From UBA12191 sp009937185 (lineage in GTDB: Bacteria; Planctomycetota; UBA8108; UBA1146): 64,000 nt of DNA. Shown here in pieces: positions 17,844 to 27,007 of this stretch (within the stretch, counting starts at the first letter, position 1; every line of letters starts with the position of its first letter). The stretch is taken from positions 62,001 to 126,000 of the forward strand of contig CALJGL010000001.1 of the NCBI GenBank assembly GCA_938075155.1. The letters are read 5' to 3'. The notes beneath the pieces are model-generated. The model was given only the letters and a program-made list of their open reading frames with translations. It had not been told where the DNA came from and did not search any database. The position numbers were made by a program, and so were the translations under genes.

Positions 17844-20800
17844 TTAGGGGCAAGAGTTATACTCTGCACACTCCAGATTAGTACCACTGGGATCAGAACC
17901 ACAGACTCCATTGGAAGGAACTGGGATATCGGGCCCATTGGTAAACAGATAGCTCAACAAGTAAACGGCATCCGCAATGTTACTCAGCTCATCGTCATTG
18001 GTATCGGTTGCGTCATCACAGGACACGACCCCACCTAAGAAAAGTGCGTTGAGTAGCGAGACGGCATCTGCCAAGTTTATCAAAGCATCGTCATTGATGT
18101 CCGCACGAATAAACCCACCTACACTCGGATTCAATGTGATGGTTCCATTCACTCCTGATACACCAGCAGACTGTGAACTCACAACTACAACGAGTTCAAC
18201 AGGCGGAACACCAAGAGTATCGGAGAATTCGACCTGAGTACTCAATGGTGCGGTATTACCTGCTAAACCAGCAGGAACTGTATCGTATTCGACAGACAAC
18301 AGGTCTGTTGCAGTAGCAAACGAAATCACGTCCGCACCTACGAATGTATAAACACAGCCCACTGTGAGGCCATCCGCAAAACTATTCACATCAAAGAAGT
18401 CAGGTCCCGTGTTTCCATTCAAGGCCGTCAGTACCGGAGCGGCGATCGCACCTGTCGCGGACAAGATTGCAGGATCATGGACAATACCTAATGAAAATGC
18501 TTGAGTCTCATTGGGATAACCTAGGTTCCCTGGATCTTCCTCAACCGAAACGGAAACTTCAAAGGAGCTGCTACCCGTCGCTTCTGGGTAATCCACTGCT
18601 TGGTCAGCAGCCGTCATGATAAAGCCTGAAGGATCAAGACTGATGGTTCCTGAGTTTCCACCGGCAATAACAGCCGTACCTGACGAAGTCGACACAATCA
18701 ACTCTACTGGAGGAGAGCCCAAAGATTCGGAAAAGCTAAGCGTAGAGGAAACGGTGCCCGTGGCACTCGCCAGTGATCCTGGAAGTGAGGTGTAACTCAC
18801 AGAAATGATTTCTGTATCCGACACCATTTGCAATGTTTCGACGAGAGTGAAGTCGTACACCGATCCGACCGTGAGTCCGTCGGAGTAGATGGTGGTATCA
18901 AAGAAAGCAGGACCCGCTCCACCGTCCATGGCAGCAAGATCTCCGAGAGCCTGTGCAGAAACTGCTTCAAACAATGCCCCATCATGAGCTAATCCGAAGG
19001 AGAACCCGGCTGTGTCTGTTGGGAATCCCGGATTGTTCACTTCTTCCTGGAGAGAGACAACACTTTCAAAGCTTGCTCCACCGGCACTGTAGGAACCGTT
19101 GACATTCCCGGCCGTGAACATGAATCCAATCTGCTGAATCACGTCAATACTGCAAGTACTCGTGGGTGCCGCTTGGGATCCTGCACAAAATGGCTGAAGG
19201 GTGTAAACACGACTGCCGACTTGAGCGGAGGAATCCGTGTAACTCGTCGCTGTTCCCGGCAGGGTATCTACCAGTCCGCCATCCCGAAGCACTCCAATAG
19301 AGTCATAGTCTTCTCCATTGTTCCATGAAAGAAGAATTGAGTTCCCACTGACCTGACTACAAGAAAAAGCATTCGCCGATACACAGATACAATCCGGATC
19401 AGAAATACAATCGGGATCTTCGCAATCGGTCAGCCCATCCAAATCATCATCTGTTCCGTTGTTGCAGTTCTCAGGAGGAGGCGGAGGAGCCTGGGTGCTG
19501 ATTTCGAGAGTACCGGATCCAATCGCCGTATTATTCCACCCGCCCAAGCGGATCAATACTGTGGATCCAGCACTGAGATTGGTGGTCACGGAACTGGTCA
19601 AGCCACCGCATCCTGCACCATCACCATTACAGGCGATGGGAGTGAGAGCTCCACAAGTTCCAGAATAAACCAAGATATCGGAATCAAAGGTGACCGTATC
19701 ACACGTTGAGATGACGTACTCTCCGGAGGAAGGCACAGTGAACTCGAACCAAACATCGTTGATAAAATCACCGAGGAATGTTCCTCCACAGGTCGAGTCA
19801 TCTATCGCGTCCGCTCCGGTCGTCGCGGCTGTGTTATCCACTGCATTCGATCCCAGAATAGCGACTTGAGCAGTAGAACATTCGTCACCCGGAATAGCAG
19901 GGACACATGCTGGGTCGCTAGAACAATCGAGGTCCTCGCAATCAGCAAGACCGTCTCCATCGTCATCGACACCATTGCTGCAATTCTCCACAGGTCCACC
20001 GGATGTCAAATCAAGGATCAGTGCGCCTGGCCCCGGTAATCCATTTCCGGGATGAGGTGTTCCCCATGCCCCGATACGGAACCAATATGTTTCGCCGGCA
20101 GTCACATCCAGAGTCAACTCTGACCAATATTGCTGACATGTTGGAGAAGTGTTTTGATTCACGTCTCCATTACAACCCAGATTAATCAAAGAACCACAGG
20201 ACCCTGTGTAGGCCACAAGATCCGTGTCAAAACTTCCGGGCGAACAAGTCGAGACAAACAGGGAACCCGATTGATCAGGAACATAGGAGTACCAGATATC
20301 ACCCAGCATATCTCCGAGTCCTTGACCACAGGTCGCGGCATCCGGAATAGGATCTGTTCCTGTTGTTGCAGCAGTGCTATCAAAAGGATTGGTCCCCAAG
20401 ATCGCCACTTCAGCCGAGACACATTCATCTCCAGTCGCGGGTGGAACACAAGCGGGGTTGGTGCTGCAATCAATGTCTTCACAGTCCGCTAACCCGTCCC
20501 CGTCATCGTCCACACCATTGGTGCAATTTTCGACACCGCCACCGCCACTAGGAACAAACAACACTTCCATGTCACCAGAACCGGTGACTCCCTCACTCCA
20601 TGAAGAGACTCGAATCAGATAAGTGGTTCCACCCGTGACAGGAATATTCTCAATACGTGAGGTGAAAGTAGAACAGCCTCCTGTGTCACCGTTACAAGCA
20701 AGTAGATTGAGTGCTCCACAATTACCAGTGAACACTTGAAGGTCAGTGTCCCAGCTCGCAATACCACAAGTACTCACCGACATCGTTCCCGCTTCGGGAG

Positions 20801-22658
20801 CAGAATATGAGTACCAAATGTCATTACCGCAGGCACCAATGGCGGTACCCGGACAAGCAGAGTCATCGGGTCCAGGTCCTCCTGTGGTCGCATTTCCACT
20901 CGTGATGGAATTCAGACCAATGAATACAGGAGTCGCTCCGGCACAATCATCATTCGCCGGAGGTGGTCCCGGAGGAACCTGACCACAGACCAACTCTGAC
21001 ATTCCCACAGCAGTCATCACCGCTGCAATTTGGTCAGCGTCTGATTGCGTGAAAACCGAGCCGGCAACACCCGTCCGAGGGTCGATAGGACTCGAGTTGA
21101 GCAAGTCAGCAGCCGCTTGATTAATATGGGTTTCAGCCTGAGGGAAATCAGTGGCCTGAGTCATGTAGACGCTGAGGGCTCGGAAGTAAACCGCTGTTGC
21201 CTTCGTCAGCCCAATCGGCGTGATCGTTTGGCCATTATAGGTTTTACCATCGACGAGAATGGCAAATGAATGATTCAAGACTCCACTCCCGATGTGCACC
21301 CCACCATTATCAAATGGACCACAAGCATTTTGGTTATAGAGAGGATCAGTAGTACTCGGAGGATCGTTGAAACACTCCGGGAACATCATATCCCGAATAG
21401 CACCTAGGCTCGTTTCTTCACCCATCCTCCAACGAGCGGAACCATCACCGCATCCTGTTCTTGCATTGTTTGGAGTATCCAGACCAGATCCACTCGAACC
21501 CGCGATAGGCCAAGGTGTACCGCCGGGAGCGCCAATTTCTGAAACGTCACCGTTCCAAAGATCGATCGCTTCTCCAAAGATATCTGACATCGCCTCATTC
21601 AGCTGACCAGATTGATTTTGGTAAATCAGGTCTGCCGTGAATTGTGTCAATCCATGAGCGAGTTCGTGAGCGATCACATCGTCGGTACCCAGCCCATTAC
21701 AAAACGCACCTTGAGTCCCATTCCATATAGCATTGGGACAAATATTATCGCTCCAGTTGGCAGTGATGATCATGGATCCACCGAATCCGTCTAGGCTATC
21801 TCTGCCCAGAGAATCAGAGAGCACACGATAAAGATCACCACATGTATCGTAGGAGTTATCGATATCAAGGATTCCGGATGCAGGGGACCCTTCTGTTCTG
21901 GCAAGTGCTCCAGGGAGCCCTCCACCTCCGGATCCGTCATAGATCTCACGGATCAGGGCACTATGTACTGCAGGCCAGTGGTCGAGGACCACTCCGGTTC
22001 TGGCATCAACAAGAATGTTTTCAGCCAACATGTCATTACCTTCGGCAACGAGATGATGCGCCAGTACAGGAGCAGCGATGGGGTCGTCCCCCCACCAGCC
22101 CGGATTCGCGATGACCAGCTGAGCAGGAGCCGTCTCTACTAAAAATTCCTGCCCAAGTTCCTGTGCTGCTAGTTCAACAGCTTGCTCGGCAAGAATCTTT
22201 GGAGCGATCTCTAACTTCTTGGGCACATTGTAAAAATCACCATTGATGGTCAGTGGAGTTCCGTCGTTCGCCAAATGAACTTTGACGACCCCTGTAAGGA
22301 CATGCACCCCATTATATACCTGATGGAATGTGTGGTGGATTTGACCTAGAGAGCACTTCTCAGTTCTTATTTTCTTCAACTGAACTTCAGGGAAATTGAT
22401 CCCAAACTGTTTTCCATGAAAACGAAGAGCCTGGAGTGGATCTGAAAGATCGGGCTCAACACCTTTCGGTAAAGGCAGTCCTTTACCTTGGGCACCACTC
22501 ACTAAATGGATTTTGCCTGTCGCTGGGGAACGAAACGATTCTATTCCAGCTTCATTACCTATAAATTGCTGTGCCCCAAGGAAGTGACTCCCGTTGGGTA
22601 AACAAAGGGCGACGAACCCTACAAATATGAGACTAAATACGAAGCGATAAGTATTCAA
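17844..22658 (-). CDS. Secreted thermolysin-like M4 metallopeptidase with cohesin-like and dockerin-like modules
   Basis: About 1604 residues starting from TTG 22658, which follows GTGAGGG by five bases and opens directly into a signal peptide; a TTG at 22694 would add 12 residues without a ribosome binding site. Residue positions below count from that longer start. An FTP/PepSY-type propeptide (about 60-200) precedes a thermolysin catalytic domain with zinc motif HELAHG near 340 and downstream ligand motif NEAMSDIFGE near 366. Then come three prepeptidase-C-type beta-sandwiches (about 576-711, 755-895, 935-1065), each followed by a MopE-like acidic repeat (NGVDDDGDGLADCED), a fibronectin-like segment, two cohesin-like repeats (about 1191-1351 and 1358-1525), and the dockerin-like pair ending YNSCP. 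It should degrade extracellular protein after maturation. It is far longer than thermolysin because of the C-terminal modules. Confidence 0.92.
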   Translation of the reverse strand: MNTYRFVFSLIFVGFVALCLPNGSHFLGAQQFIGNEAGIESFRSPATGKIHLVSGAQGKGLPLPKGVEPDLSDPLQALRFHGKQFGINFPEVQLKKIRTEKCSLGQIHHTFHQVYNGVHVLTGVVKVHLANDGTPLTINGDFYNVPKKLEIAPKILAEQAVELAAQELGQEFLVETAPAQLVIANPGWWGDDPIAAPVLAHHLVAEGNDMLAENILVDARTGVVLDHWPAVHSALIREIYDGSGGGGLPGALARTEGSPASGILDIDNSYDTCGDLYRVLSDSLGRDSLDGFGGSMIITANWSDNICPNAIWNGTQGAFCNGLGTDDVIAHELAHGLTQFTADLIYQNQSGQLNEAMSDIFGEAIDLWNGDVSEIGAPGGTPWPIAGSSGSGLDTPNNARTGCGDGSARWRMGEETSLGAIRDMMFPECFNDPPSTTDPLYNQNACGPFDNGGVHIGSGVLNHSFAILVDGKTYNGQTITPIGLTKATAVYFRALSVYMTQATDFPQAETHINQAAADLLNSSPIDPRTGVAGSVFTQSDADQIAAVMTAVGMSELVCGQVPPGPPPANDDCAGATPVFIGLNSITSGNATTGGPGPDDSACPGTAIGACGNDIWYSYSAPEAGTMSVSTCGIASWDTDLQVFTGNCGALNLLACNGDTGGCSTFTSRIENIPVTGGTTYLIRVSSWSEGVTGSGDMEVLFVPSGGGGVENCTNGVDDDGDGLADCEDIDCSTNPACVPPATGDECVSAEVAILGTNPFDSTAATTGTDPIPDAATCGQGLGDMLGDIWYSYVPDQSGSLFVSTCSPGSFDTDLVAYTGSCGSLINLGCNGDVNQNTSPTCQQYWSELTLDVTAGETYWFRIGAWGTPHPGNGLPGPGALILDLTSGGPVENCSNGVDDDGDGLADCEDLDCSSDPACVPAIPGDECSTAQVAILGSNAVDNTAATTGADAIDDSTCGGTFLGDFINDVWFEFTVPSSGEYVISTCDTVTFDSDILVYSGTCGALTPIACNGDGAGCGGLTSSVTTNLSAGSTVLIRLGGWNNTAIGSGTLEISTQAPPPPPENCNNGTDDDLDGLTDCEDPDCISDPDCICVSANAFSCSQVSGNSILLSWNNGEDYDSIGVLRDGGLVDTLPGTATSYTDSSAQVGSRVYTLQPFCAGSQAAPTSTCSIDVIQQIGFMFTAGNVNGSYSAGGASFESVVSLQEEVNNPGFPTDTAGFSFGLAHDGALFEAVSAQALGDLAAMDGGAGPAFFDTTIYSDGLTVGSVYDFTLVETLQMVSDTEIISVSYTSLPGSLASATGTVSSTLSFSESLGSPPVELIVSTSSGTAVIAGGNSGTISLDPSGFIMTAADQAVDYPEATGSSSFEVSVSVEEDPGNLGYPNETQAFSLGIVHDPAILSATGAIAAPVLTALNGNTGPDFFDVNSFADGLTVGCVYTFVGADVISFATATDLLSVEYDTVPAGLAGNTAPLSTQVEFSDTLGVPPVELVVVVSSQSAGVSGVNGTITLNPSVGGFIRADINDDALINLADAVSLLNALFLGGVVSCDDATDTNDDELSNIADAVYLLSYLFTNGPDIPVPSNGVCGSDPSGTNLECAEYNSCP

Positions 22659-22750
22659 TTTGGCCCTCACTAGAATTAATGTTTTCTCACTCAAAATTTG
22701 ATCGGTTCACTCATTAATAACTCCGCCAAGTTGCTCGGGTTTCTTTTTGC

Positions 22751-22785
22751 AGAATCCAGAATCCAGAGTCCAGAGTCCAGAGTCC
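22751..22785. repeat. Five tandem 7-bp repeats (AGARTCC)
   Basis: Two copies of AGAATCC are followed by three of AGAGTCC with no gaps. The array lies about 90 bases upstream of the M4 peptidase start, in its probable leader or promoter region. The surrounding 22659-23021 gap shows no gene or clear terminator. Length variation by slippage is plausible. Confidence 0.85.
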
Positions 22786-23021
22786 GAGGAGCAATAAATG
22801 AACAGATTTCAGCCCAACTTCACAAAATCCATTCCTAGATTTTGGGCCTGAGCCAATATCTAGGTAAACTCTATGCTAGGCCTTCTGGAGTGGCCGGGCA
22901 AATACTGCATTTCAGGGTCGCGACATGATCAGATTTCTAGATCAAATACCTGTCAATCATCCCGTGCCTGACTGCAAATTCCTTGGCTATTGGCCGCATG
23001 AAGGCCTTCTAGGGCTTTTTT

Positions 23022-24902
23022 TTACAAACAAGAGTTAAATGAGTCGCAGCTGAGTGATCCCGGAGTTGAATCTGGACCACAAGTACCATTACCCGGAGGA
23101 GCTGGCCCTCCTGTAAAGAGGGCTGCAAGAGCGCTGACCGCATCCGCAATATCGACTCCCTCGTCGTCATTGTTGTCGCAGGCATTCAGACAACTGACAG
23201 AACCCGACAGGAAGAGGAATGAAAGCAAACTGACTCCATCTGCAATATCAAAGGAGCCATCATCATTGCAATCACCCCGATCGAACCCGCCACCGGGGCT
23301 GAGAATGATTTGGCACCCTGCGACAAACAGGTTTTGCGACTGGCTATTCACAACAATCACTTGCTCAACAGGTGGAGATCCCAAGTTGCTATTGGCCTGT
23401 AAACTTGTGGAGACGGGCTCCGTCTGACCAACAAAAGCACTAGGAACTGTTTGATAACTCGCCTCAACAATCGCCTGTGCTGTGTCGAAAGAGAGGGTAT
23501 TGATCGCTGGATTCGTGAATGAAAAAACACATCCAAAAGTGACGCCATCCGTGAAGATATTCGTATCAAAGAAATCAGGTCCGGACCCACTGTTCAAAGC
23601 AGATAAGGCTGGGCCAGGCCCCCCTCCAGTAGCTTCCAACAGTGAAGAATCATGTCCTAAGCCGACAGAGAAACCTTGCGTGTCACTAGGGAACCCTGGG
23701 TTCGAGGATTCTTCAATAAGTTCCATGAGAACTGAAAAGCTACCTGAACCACTCGCAGGCGAAAAAGATCCCTCTTGGAGAGGTGCACTCAATGAAAAAG
23801 CAGGAGTGGGCTCGATAGAGATTTGTACAGGAAGAACATTAGCGGCAATCGCAGTTCCACCATCGATCACGACAACACTGTCTATGGCAGGCGTGCCCAG
23901 TATCGTCGAGATTTCCAAATTTGTAACGAGTGCTTCGGAAAGATTATCTAAGGACCCTGCAATCGCACTGTATGAAAAAGTCGCCACGTGTAGAGAGTTA
24001 TCAAAGGTGATGGTTTCTTGGACTTGGAAATCGTAGAGGCAGCCCACAGCCGCTCCTGATGTAAACAGACTCTCCTGAAAGAAAGCCGGACCTGCTCCAT
24101 TGTCCAGCCCAGCGAGATCAGAGCCTTGTATCACCGAATCAGCACTGAACAAACTCGCGTCATGCCCATAAGCAAAACTGAATCCATTGGTAGGTGTAAT
24201 ATCAGCAGGAACATCAGGAATCTGAATGAGTGAGAATTCGACCTGAAGGCCATTCGCTATCACCTCGGAAGCCAAGAGAGTCTGGTCTCCAGATGAGATT
24301 TGAAAATCTAGAGGTGGCTCGGGTTGTAAAGTAACTACGCAGTCAGTCCCTATAAGAGTTTCAGTAGTTCCTCCACAATTCGAGACCAAATTGTCGACAG
24401 GAGGAGCCCCCAGATTGTCAGACATACTGACCACCGTAAGCAAATCGTCAGAGAGGTTTGCTATAGCACTAGGCTGAACAGAATACCCCGCAGAAATCAA
24501 AACTTTGGGAACATCAAATTGGAGAGTTTGGTCAAACGAGAACGAGAAGACAGAGCCGACGGTGAAGCCTGTTGGAAAAGTTTCTCCGTCAAAGAAGTCT
24601 GGACCCGCTCCGCCATCGAGGGCGGCAAGTGCACCTGCAGTCGTAGCCCCAGAGGGCCCCAACTGAAGAACGGTAGGATCGTGACTAAATTGAAATGAGA
24701 ATCCACAAGTATCGATCAGTGCTCCCGATGTCTGCTGAAGACTGAACTCGAGATCAAAGTCTGCGCTCCCTGATCCCACCGGCACCAATTGGTTTGGAGA
24801 AGAAACCTCAAAGACTTGAGCGTCCACTTCGGAAAAAAGCGCGCCAAAGAGTGTGAGTGCGAAAAACACAATTCCAGATATAAACGACTTCGTATTTATC
24901 AC
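23022..24902 (-). CDS. Secreted protein of three cohesin-like repeats plus dockerin-like module
   Basis: I start this 626-residue protein at GTG 24902, eight bases after GAGGAGG; the frame extends to 24956 without a better site. A signal peptide ending EVDAQ is followed by three related domains of about 160 residues. Each shows the pattern GFSFxxxHD, then LAALDGGAGPDFFD, GxTVGxVYxF, YxxxPxxLxxL and LGxPPV, with beta-rich spacing. I read them as cohesin-like from size, beta-sandwich character and the paired dockerin-like module. The C-terminal module (last ~90 residues) has loops DCNDDGSFDIAD and DNNDDEGVDIAD and ends in the Cys tail FNSCL. No enzyme domain is present, so a structural or scaffold role is likely. 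The 24903-25279 gap upstream holds only the hairpin at 25206. Confidence 0.85.
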   Translation of the reverse strand: MINTKSFISGIVFFALTLFGALFSEVDAQVFEVSSPNQLVPVGSGSADFDLEFSLQQTSGALIDTCGFSFQFSHDPTVLQLGPSGATTAGALAALDGGAGPDFFDGETFPTGFTVGSVFSFSFDQTLQFDVPKVLISAGYSVQPSAIANLSDDLLTVVSMSDNLGAPPVDNLVSNCGGTTETLIGTDCVVTLQPEPPLDFQISSGDQTLLASEVIANGLQVEFSLIQIPDVPADITPTNGFSFAYGHDASLFSADSVIQGSDLAGLDNGAGPAFFQESLFTSGAAVGCLYDFQVQETITFDNSLHVATFSYSAIAGSLDNLSEALVTNLEISTILGTPAIDSVVVIDGGTAIAANVLPVQISIEPTPAFSLSAPLQEGSFSPASGSGSFSVLMELIEESSNPGFPSDTQGFSVGLGHDSSLLEATGGGPGPALSALNSGSGPDFFDTNIFTDGVTFGCVFSFTNPAINTLSFDTAQAIVEASYQTVPSAFVGQTEPVSTSLQANSNLGSPPVEQVIVVNSQSQNLFVAGCQIILSPGGGFDRGDCNDDGSFDIADGVSLLSFLFLSGSVSCLNACDNNDDEGVDIADAVSALAALFTGGPAPPGNGTCGPDSTPGSLSCDSFNSCL

Positions 24903-25205
24903 TTCTGTATCCTCCTCATTCGTACCAAATGAAAACCTCTCCCAACGAGCACGCAATGAATCCGGCGAGCTGGAACAGAGTTAGACCTATTTTATCCATC
25001 TTGAGAGCAAATCGGTCAACCACTCGATCCAGCGAAGAAGATCGAAAAACATGTCCAGAAATCATCTAGGGGACAAGTCTTGGTATTTTATCCAGCAATA
25101 CAAAGAAGACAGAAAGGACCGATTCTCAACTCTCTCAATCTCAATGATATCGCACCTATTCACCGCCTCCTGCACGAGTGGCGGAGATGAATATTTAATT
25201 TGAAA

Positions 25206-25270
25206 GCACCCCCGGCAGTTCAAAGTCCGATTTCAAATCACGGACATTATTAATGAACTGCCGGGGGTGC
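25206..25270 (-). terminator. Long nested hairpin after the 25280 gene
   Basis: A perfect 17-bp inverted repeat (GCACCCCCGGCAGTTCA at 25206-25222 and its complement at 25254-25270) encloses a second stem GTCCG/CGGAC (25225-25229 with 25241-25245). It begins nine bases beyond the stop of the secreted protein gene on the minus strand. There is no U run on the minus strand, so it may stabilise or process the transcript end rather than act as a simple intrinsic terminator. Confidence 0.65.
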
Positions 25271-25279
25271 CGGAAATTA

Positions 25280-26662
25280 TTACTCGCAGACAGGGAAGCT
25301 ATCGCAGGTCAATGCACCCTCTGTCGGATCGGGCGCACATGAGCCGGCCCCTGGAGGAGCTGGATCGCCAGAGAACAGAACCCCGAGAAGAACGATTGCG
25401 TCAGCAATGTCCATGACTTCATCGTCGTTTCCATCGCAGGCATCATTGCAGAGGAGCGTGTCGCCAGCAAACAATCCGCCGAGCAACTTGATCACATCTG
25501 CAAGATCCAAGGTACCGTCGACATTGCAGTCGCCTCGGTCAAATCCACCCAAAGCGGTCAAGGATAAAACACCACTCAACCCATTCATGGGGATGGAAGT
25601 GCCATCTACGACCATGACCAAAGTAACGCCAGTAGGGCCAAGGCCTACTACAGGAGTCAATGTTGTCTCAGTCACTGAACTGGGAGCAGATCCGGCAAGG
25701 GTACCTGCGACAGTATCAAAATCGATACTGAGGACCTCTTCAGGTAATCCAAACTCGAGGAATGACACACCTTGGAAGTCGTAAATACAGCCCACGGTTA
25801 ATCCACCAGCGAGCAACGATACGTTGAAAAACTCTGCGCCAGCACCACTCTCGAGTGCGGAAAGGCTCGCACCCTGGGTCACTCCAGTTGCGTCAATTAC
25901 CTGACCGTCATAAGAAAGGCCCAATGAAAATCCTTGAGTGGGGTTAGCAGAGCCTCCAGCAGAGATGTCCTCTGAGATACTGAGGCCAACTGTTGCTGAT
26001 CCGGCTCCACTGGAACCATTAAAGGATGCTGCTGAATCTTCCACCTGACAATTAAAGACGATAGGAGGAGCCGCTTGAATTGTGACACTGCAGGTTTCAA
26101 CTGAAGCAGGAGCAGATTCTCCAGAACCGATCACTACAACAGTTGCTGTTGGAGGAGATCCCAGTCCACTTCCTTGAGAAATCTGAGTCAAGAGATCACC
26201 CGTCACACCTGTAAGAGCACCGGGTAAAGTTTCGTAATCAGCACTGATCACCGGCTTGGCAATCTCGTACGTGATTGTTTGATTTTGAGCAGTGAAAGCG
26301 TAAATCACTCCACAGGTGAATCCATTGGGGAAAATCTCACCCTGAATGAAATCGGGTCCAGTTCCGCCATTCAAAGCGGTGATCGGCCCCAAAGTACCTG
26401 GTACGTAGGGTCCCGTTCCGGAAGGGGTCACTGCTAGTAACGTATCGTCATGACTACAGGAGAAGGAGAAGCCTCTGGTCTCCTCAATGGTCCCTGTTGT
26501 TTGTTGGATGCTGAAGTCGAGTGAAAAACTCGCTTGTCCTCCTGAAGAAGCAACGGATTGATCCGCCGCAGAAATTACAAATGCAGACTGTGCCATTGCG
26601 TTTTGTGTTCCAAAAAGGAAGCAGAACACTGACAGAGCTAAAACTAAAATCTTGGTGGACAT
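25280..26662 (-). CDS. Secreted protein of two cohesin-like repeats plus dockerin-like module
   Basis: A 460-residue relative of the neighbouring 23022 protein. ATG 26662 is preferred because GAGG lies six bases ahead and it opens a classical signal peptide ending NAMAQS; the ATG at 26677 adds five residues without such a site. Two cohesin-like repeats follow (about 30-200 and 205-370), with GFSFSCSHDDTLLAV, GPITALNGGTGPDF and LGSPP in the first and GFSLGLSYDGQVID, LSALESGAGAEFFN in the second. The C-terminal module carries DCNVDGTLDLAD and DGNDDEVMDIAD and ends with FPVCE. No catalytic motif is visible. Together with the 23022 gene and the M4 peptidase it forms a same-strand trio that probably arose by duplication. 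Confidence 0.85.
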   Translation of the reverse strand: MSTKILVLALSVFCFLFGTQNAMAQSAFVISAADQSVASSGGQASFSLDFSIQQTTGTIEETRGFSFSCSHDDTLLAVTPSGTGPYVPGTLGPITALNGGTGPDFIQGEIFPNGFTCGVIYAFTAQNQTITYEIAKPVISADYETLPGALTGVTGDLLTQISQGSGLGSPPTATVVVIGSGESAPASVETCSVTIQAAPPIVFNCQVEDSAASFNGSSGAGSATVGLSISEDISAGGSANPTQGFSLGLSYDGQVIDATGVTQGASLSALESGAGAEFFNVSLLAGGLTVGCIYDFQGVSFLEFGLPEEVLSIDFDTVAGTLAGSAPSSVTETTLTPVVGLGPTGVTLVMVVDGTSIPMNGLSGVLSLTALGGFDRGDCNVDGTLDLADVIKLLGGLFAGDTLLCNDACDGNDDEVMDIADAIVLLGVLFSGDPAPPGAGSCAPDPTEGALTCDSFPVCE

Positions 26663-27007
26663 GGAAATCCTCGCCATTCTTGACCGACAGGAAGCTTCCC
26701 AGTCAGGACGGGATGATTCCTAGAAAAGTCTTGAAATTTTGTATTCGTAAACCAATTGGGATGATTTCCGGTATCCGAATCAAAAATCGAATCTCTTCGA
26801 CGATGATTCAATAACAGAGAAGAACCGAATCCGGGGTGTTAGAGCTCAGCTGGCGGATCCAACTGGCACAACCTACTGTTGCTGTAGGGGTCTTTCTCCC
26901 ACGGCAACAATCCCGGTGTTCTCGAAAACACCCTACTCGCTACCTCCAAGACTACCGATTTAGTAGGAGTGCACAATCTAGCAATTCGCAAGTCACTAAA
27001 GACTCAC
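26663..27007. other. Intergenic stretch, no gene recognised
   Basis: About 345 bases upstream of the 25280 gene and downstream of the VKOR-fusion gene. I see no convincing reading frame. It contains a small inverted repeat (GGTGTT and AACACC around 26924-26942) without a T run. Promoter elements for the secreted protein gene are expected here, but none could be assigned confidently. Confidence 0.5.

Noticed and set aside
22917..23040. A 37-codon plus-strand frame starting near 22924, downstream of the 23022 gene
   Set aside because: It has no ribosome binding site, overlaps the end of the minus-strand gene and shows no recognisable motif.
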